Source: Anaeromyxobacter sp. (lineage in GTDB: Bacteria; Myxococcota; Myxococcia; Myxococcales; Anaeromyxobacteraceae). From it: a stretch of DNA of 7,570 nucleotides. The stretch spans positions 1 to 7,570 of the forward strand of contig JAHWYA010000066.1 of assembly GCA_020028115.1 (NCBI GenBank). Reading direction: 5' to 3'. The notes beneath the pieces were generated by a model, which did no database searches, was not told where the DNA came from, and was given only the letters and a program-made list of their open reading frames with translations. Position numbers and translations under genes: made by a program. Position 1 is the stretch's first letter, and each line of letters begins with the position of its first letter. This document shows, in pieces, positions 6,701-7,570 of this stretch.

Positions 6701-7211
6701 GTGGCTGCTCTACCCGAACGTCTTCCCGGAGCTCGTCCGCCACCGGGACGAGTACTCCGACACCTCGGTCATCCCGACGCCCGTCTTCCTGTACGGGCTC
6801 GAGCCGGGGCAGGAGACCACCATCGAGATCGAGCCCGGGAAGATGCTGATCGTCCGGCTCGTCGCGGTGAGCAAGCTAGAGAAGGACGGCACGCGCGACC
6901 TCATCTTCGAGCTGAACGGGGAGGCGCGGACGATCACGGTCCGTGACCAGGCGGCCGGTCAGGCCGGCGTCCAGCGCGTGAAGGCGGACCGCGGCAACCC
7001 GTCGCACGTCGCAGCGCCGATGCCCGGCAAGATCCTCAAGGTGAACGTGAAGCCGGGGGACGAGGTGAAGGCGGGCGCGGTCCTCGTCGTGACCGAGGCG
7101 ATGAAGATGGAGACGAACGTGAAGGCCAAGGCGGACTGCAAGATCGCCGAGGTGAAGTACAAGGAGGGCGACAAGGTCGAGAAGGAGGACCTGCTCGTCG
7201 TGCTGGCGTAG
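3765..7211 (+). CDS. pyc: Pyruvate carboxylase, single-chain
   Basis: A complete 1148-residue biotin enzyme that carboxylates pyruvate to oxaloacetate using ATP and bicarbonate, the main refill of the TCA cycle and first step of gluconeogenesis. The biotin carboxylase domain (about 1-455) begins KRVLAANRGEIAIR and has Lys162 before the glycine loop SAGGGGRGM, the EVNPRIQVEH active-site strand from Glu292, and Arg348 in QCRITTEDP. The carboxyltransferase domain (about 535-800) has TTWRDAHQS with Arg543, the metal-ligand Asp544 and Gln547, the carbamylated-lysine candidate Lys713 in IKDMAGLLKP, and HLHTHDTSG at 740-748. A conserved PYC/OADA region follows. The biotin carrier domain (about 1080-1148) has biotinyl Lys1114 in EAMKMET, 34 residues before the C-terminus as is typical. 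Length and domain order match the single-polypeptide tetrameric type, usually activated by acetyl-CoA in this family. All key residues I checked are present. It is in the same direction as the hemerythrins but separated by 236 bases with strong stems, so probably transcribed on its own. Confidence 0.98.
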   Translation: MPVPFKRVLAANRGEIAIRIFRACTELGIQTVAIYSEEDRLSLHRYKADEAYLVGKGKAPIDAYLGIDEIVSLAKRLEVDAIHPGYGFLSENPDFSEACERAGIVFVGPTAEMQRKLGDKVAGRKAAAAAGVPIVPGTPEPILHDEEALVFARQHGYPIIIKASAGGGGRGMRVARSQRELVDGLVSARSEARAAFGNPAVFLERYIERPKHIEVQVLGDHHGNLVHLFERDCSIQRRHQKVVEFAPSLALTSAQREAICEDALKIARSVSYRNAGTVEFLVDQEGRHFFIEVNPRIQVEHTVTEAITGRNLVMGQLLVAQGKKLSDPEIGIASQADVQMRGYAIQCRITTEDPQNGFAPDFGVLQAYRSPGGFGVRLDAGSAYGGAVITPHYDSLLVKMTTWGLSFGAAAHIMDRGLQEFRVRGVKTNISFLENVMRHPGFLAGTCDTSFIEGHPELLRAAVKKDRGTKVLKFLGEVIVNGSPGVTKPLRSSELREPRLPKVDLTQPRPKGTRDLLLERGPEGLAKWVLAEKRLLFTDTTWRDAHQSLLATRVRTHDLLRIAPATSHLAAGLFSLECWGGATFDVSMRFLKEDPWERLHNLRRAVPNVLFQMLLRGSNAVGYTNYPDNVVERFVEEAAKSGVDVFRVFDALNWTKGMTVACEAVRKHGKVLEASVCYTGDVTDPKRDKYPLDYYVKLAKELERMGAHFLAIKDMAGLLKPFAAAKLVRALKEAVGIPIHLHTHDTSGVSAATILEAARAGVDVVDAALSSLSGLTAQPNLNSLAAVLAGSEWDPKLDQDGLQLLANYWETVREWYAPFESGLKSGTAEVYRHEIPGGQYSNYKPQVSGLGLLDQWEECKDMYRKVNLLFGDVVKVTPSSKVVGDMAMFLVKNGLEPEDLFTEKGKDLAFPESVIGLAKGMLGQLHGGFPEKLRKVILKDQEPITRRPGELLEPADLEAERQKAAQKIGGYVDDKALVSWLLYPNVFPELVRHRDEYSDTSVIPTPVFLYGLEPGQETTIEIEPGKMLIVRLVAVSKLEKDGTRDLIFELNGEARTITVRDQAAGQAGVQRVKADRGNPSHVAAPMPGKILKVNVKPGDEVKAGAVLVVTEAMKMETNVKAKADCKIAEVKYKEGDKVEKEDLLVVLA

Positions 7212-7227
7212 CGGTCTCCTTTCTTTT

Positions 7228-7237
7228 CAACCGGTTG
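7228..7237. repeat. 10-bp palindrome CAACCGGTTG after pyc
   Basis: A perfect palindrome 17 bases after the pyc stop, preceded by a pyrimidine-rich stretch (CTCCTTTCTTTTC). The T-rich tract lies before the palindrome on the plus strand, the wrong side for an intrinsic terminator. It could be a binding site for the downstream gene or chance. The rest of the spacer holds only a weak CGCCC/GGGCG stem around 7285-7299. Confidence 0.25.
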
Positions 7238-7316
7238 CTGCCGCGTCATCTCGCCGCATCCCGCGTCCCCGGGAATTGCGCTCCCGCCCAAATCGGGCGA
7301 GGGTACCCGGCGGGGG

Positions 7317-7570
7317 ATGCGGGAGACGAAACTGCTCGCGAGCCTACGGGTCAGGCTCCTCGCGCTGGTGCTCGTGGCGGTCGTCCCGACCGTCGCGATC
7401 TTCGTCGCGTCCGCGCGCGAGCAGCGCGGCGTGCTCGTCGCGCAGGCGTCGGGCGGGGCGACCGCCGTCGCCCGGCTCGTCGCGGAGCGGAACCAGCGCG
7501 CGGTCGACGGCGTGCGCGGCCTGCTCCTCGGTGTCTCCCGGATGGGCGCGGTCCGGATGCGCGAGGTGCC
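7317..7570 (+). CDS. N-terminus of membrane-anchored protein, probably a sensor kinase or similar signalling protein (partial)
   Basis: 84 codons are visible before the right edge. The start MRETKLLASLRVRLLALVLV is followed by one strongly hydrophobic segment (about residues 12-33), then an Arg/Glu/Gln-rich extracytoplasmic-looking helix with EQRG, AVARLVAERNQRAVDGVRGLL and a small hydrophobic patch. This layout (LRxRLL anchor, EQR, then a helix ending in RxLL) is common at the start of sensor histidine kinases, diguanylate cyclases and similar receptors with a periplasmic Cache-like domain. No catalytic domain is inside the window, so the class is inferred. The ATG at 7317 is preceded directly by GGGGG and by CGAGGG 13 bases upstream; neither spacing is ideal. 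The gene follows pyc by 105 bases on the same strand. Confidence 0.7.
   Translation, partial: MRETKLLASLRVRLLALVLVAVVPTVAIFVASAREQRGVLVAQASGGATAVARLVAERNQRAVDGVRGLLLGVSRMGAVRMREV

Noticed and set aside
3705..6743. 1012-residue minus-strand open frame
   Set aside because: It is a mirror of pyruvate carboxylase, with composition dominated by Arg, Glu, Asp, Leu and Val and no domain.
4058..6946. 962-residue plus-strand open frame in another phase
   Set aside because: It is an out-of-frame Arg/Gly/Pro/Ala-rich reading of pyruvate carboxylase.
2540..7237. Shared regulator site suggested by ACCGGT cores at 2540-2549 and 7228-7237
   Set aside because: The flanks differ and ACCGGT is common in DNA this GC-rich. 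Two copies do not support a shared operator.
7212..7250. Intrinsic terminator after pyc
   Set aside because: The T-rich tract precedes the CAACCGGTTG palindrome on the plus strand, and on the minus strand the palindrome is followed by an A-rich tract, so neither orientation gives stem then T-run.
6959..7291. Minus-strand open frames of 110 and 64 residues near the pyc end
   Set aside because: They are mostly antisense to the biotin carrier domain, with no ribosome binding site or recognisable motif that I can see.

Overview
The window is very GC-rich, with G or C at almost every third codon position. It carries ordinary bacterial chromosomal genes packed tightly on both strands. The base composition, paired single-domain hemerythrins, a single-chain pyruvate carboxylase and a large FAD/Fe-S oxidase suggest a high-GC deltaproteobacterial-type organism. 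Anaeromyxobacter or another member of Myxococcota is my best guess, but this is inference from style and gene content, not a database match.

Layout. (1) Positions 2511 down to 1, minus strand: the first 837 codons of a large FAD-linked oxidase with an N-terminal DUF3683-like segment and C-terminal 4Fe-4S motifs. Its 3' end lies outside the window. (2) Positions 2512-2679: a divergent intergenic region with a weak minus-strand promoter candidate and a GC hairpin just before the ribosome binding site of the next gene. (3) Positions 2680-3078 and 3118-3528, plus strand: two tandem, diverged single-domain bacteriohemerythrins, each with all seven di-iron ligands. (4) Positions 3529-3764: an intergenic region that opens with a strong 11-bp inverted repeat right after the second hemerythrin stop and ends with hairpins and a palindrome before the next start. 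(5) Positions 3765-7211, plus strand: a complete 1148-residue pyruvate carboxylase. (6) Positions 7212-7316: a short spacer. (7) From 7317 to the right edge, plus strand: the N-terminus of a membrane-anchored protein, probably a sensor kinase or similar signalling protein.

Functional reading. Pyruvate carboxylase makes oxaloacetate to refill the TCA cycle. The oxidase probably oxidises a D-2-hydroxyacid (lactate, glycolate or 2-hydroxyglutarate type) and passes electrons through its iron-sulfur clusters. The hemerythrins bind O2 or sense it, or handle iron or NO. A link between these jobs through pyruvate and oxygen is conceivable but is not shown by the sequence. Very long open frames run antisense or out of frame to all the real genes because of the codon bias. 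The most misleading one runs opposite the oxidase and continues in frame into the first hemerythrin. I see no CRISPR array, RNA gene, insertion sequence or clear novel system. The points most worth checking are the hemerythrin pair, the structured 5' leaders and the identity of the oxidase.
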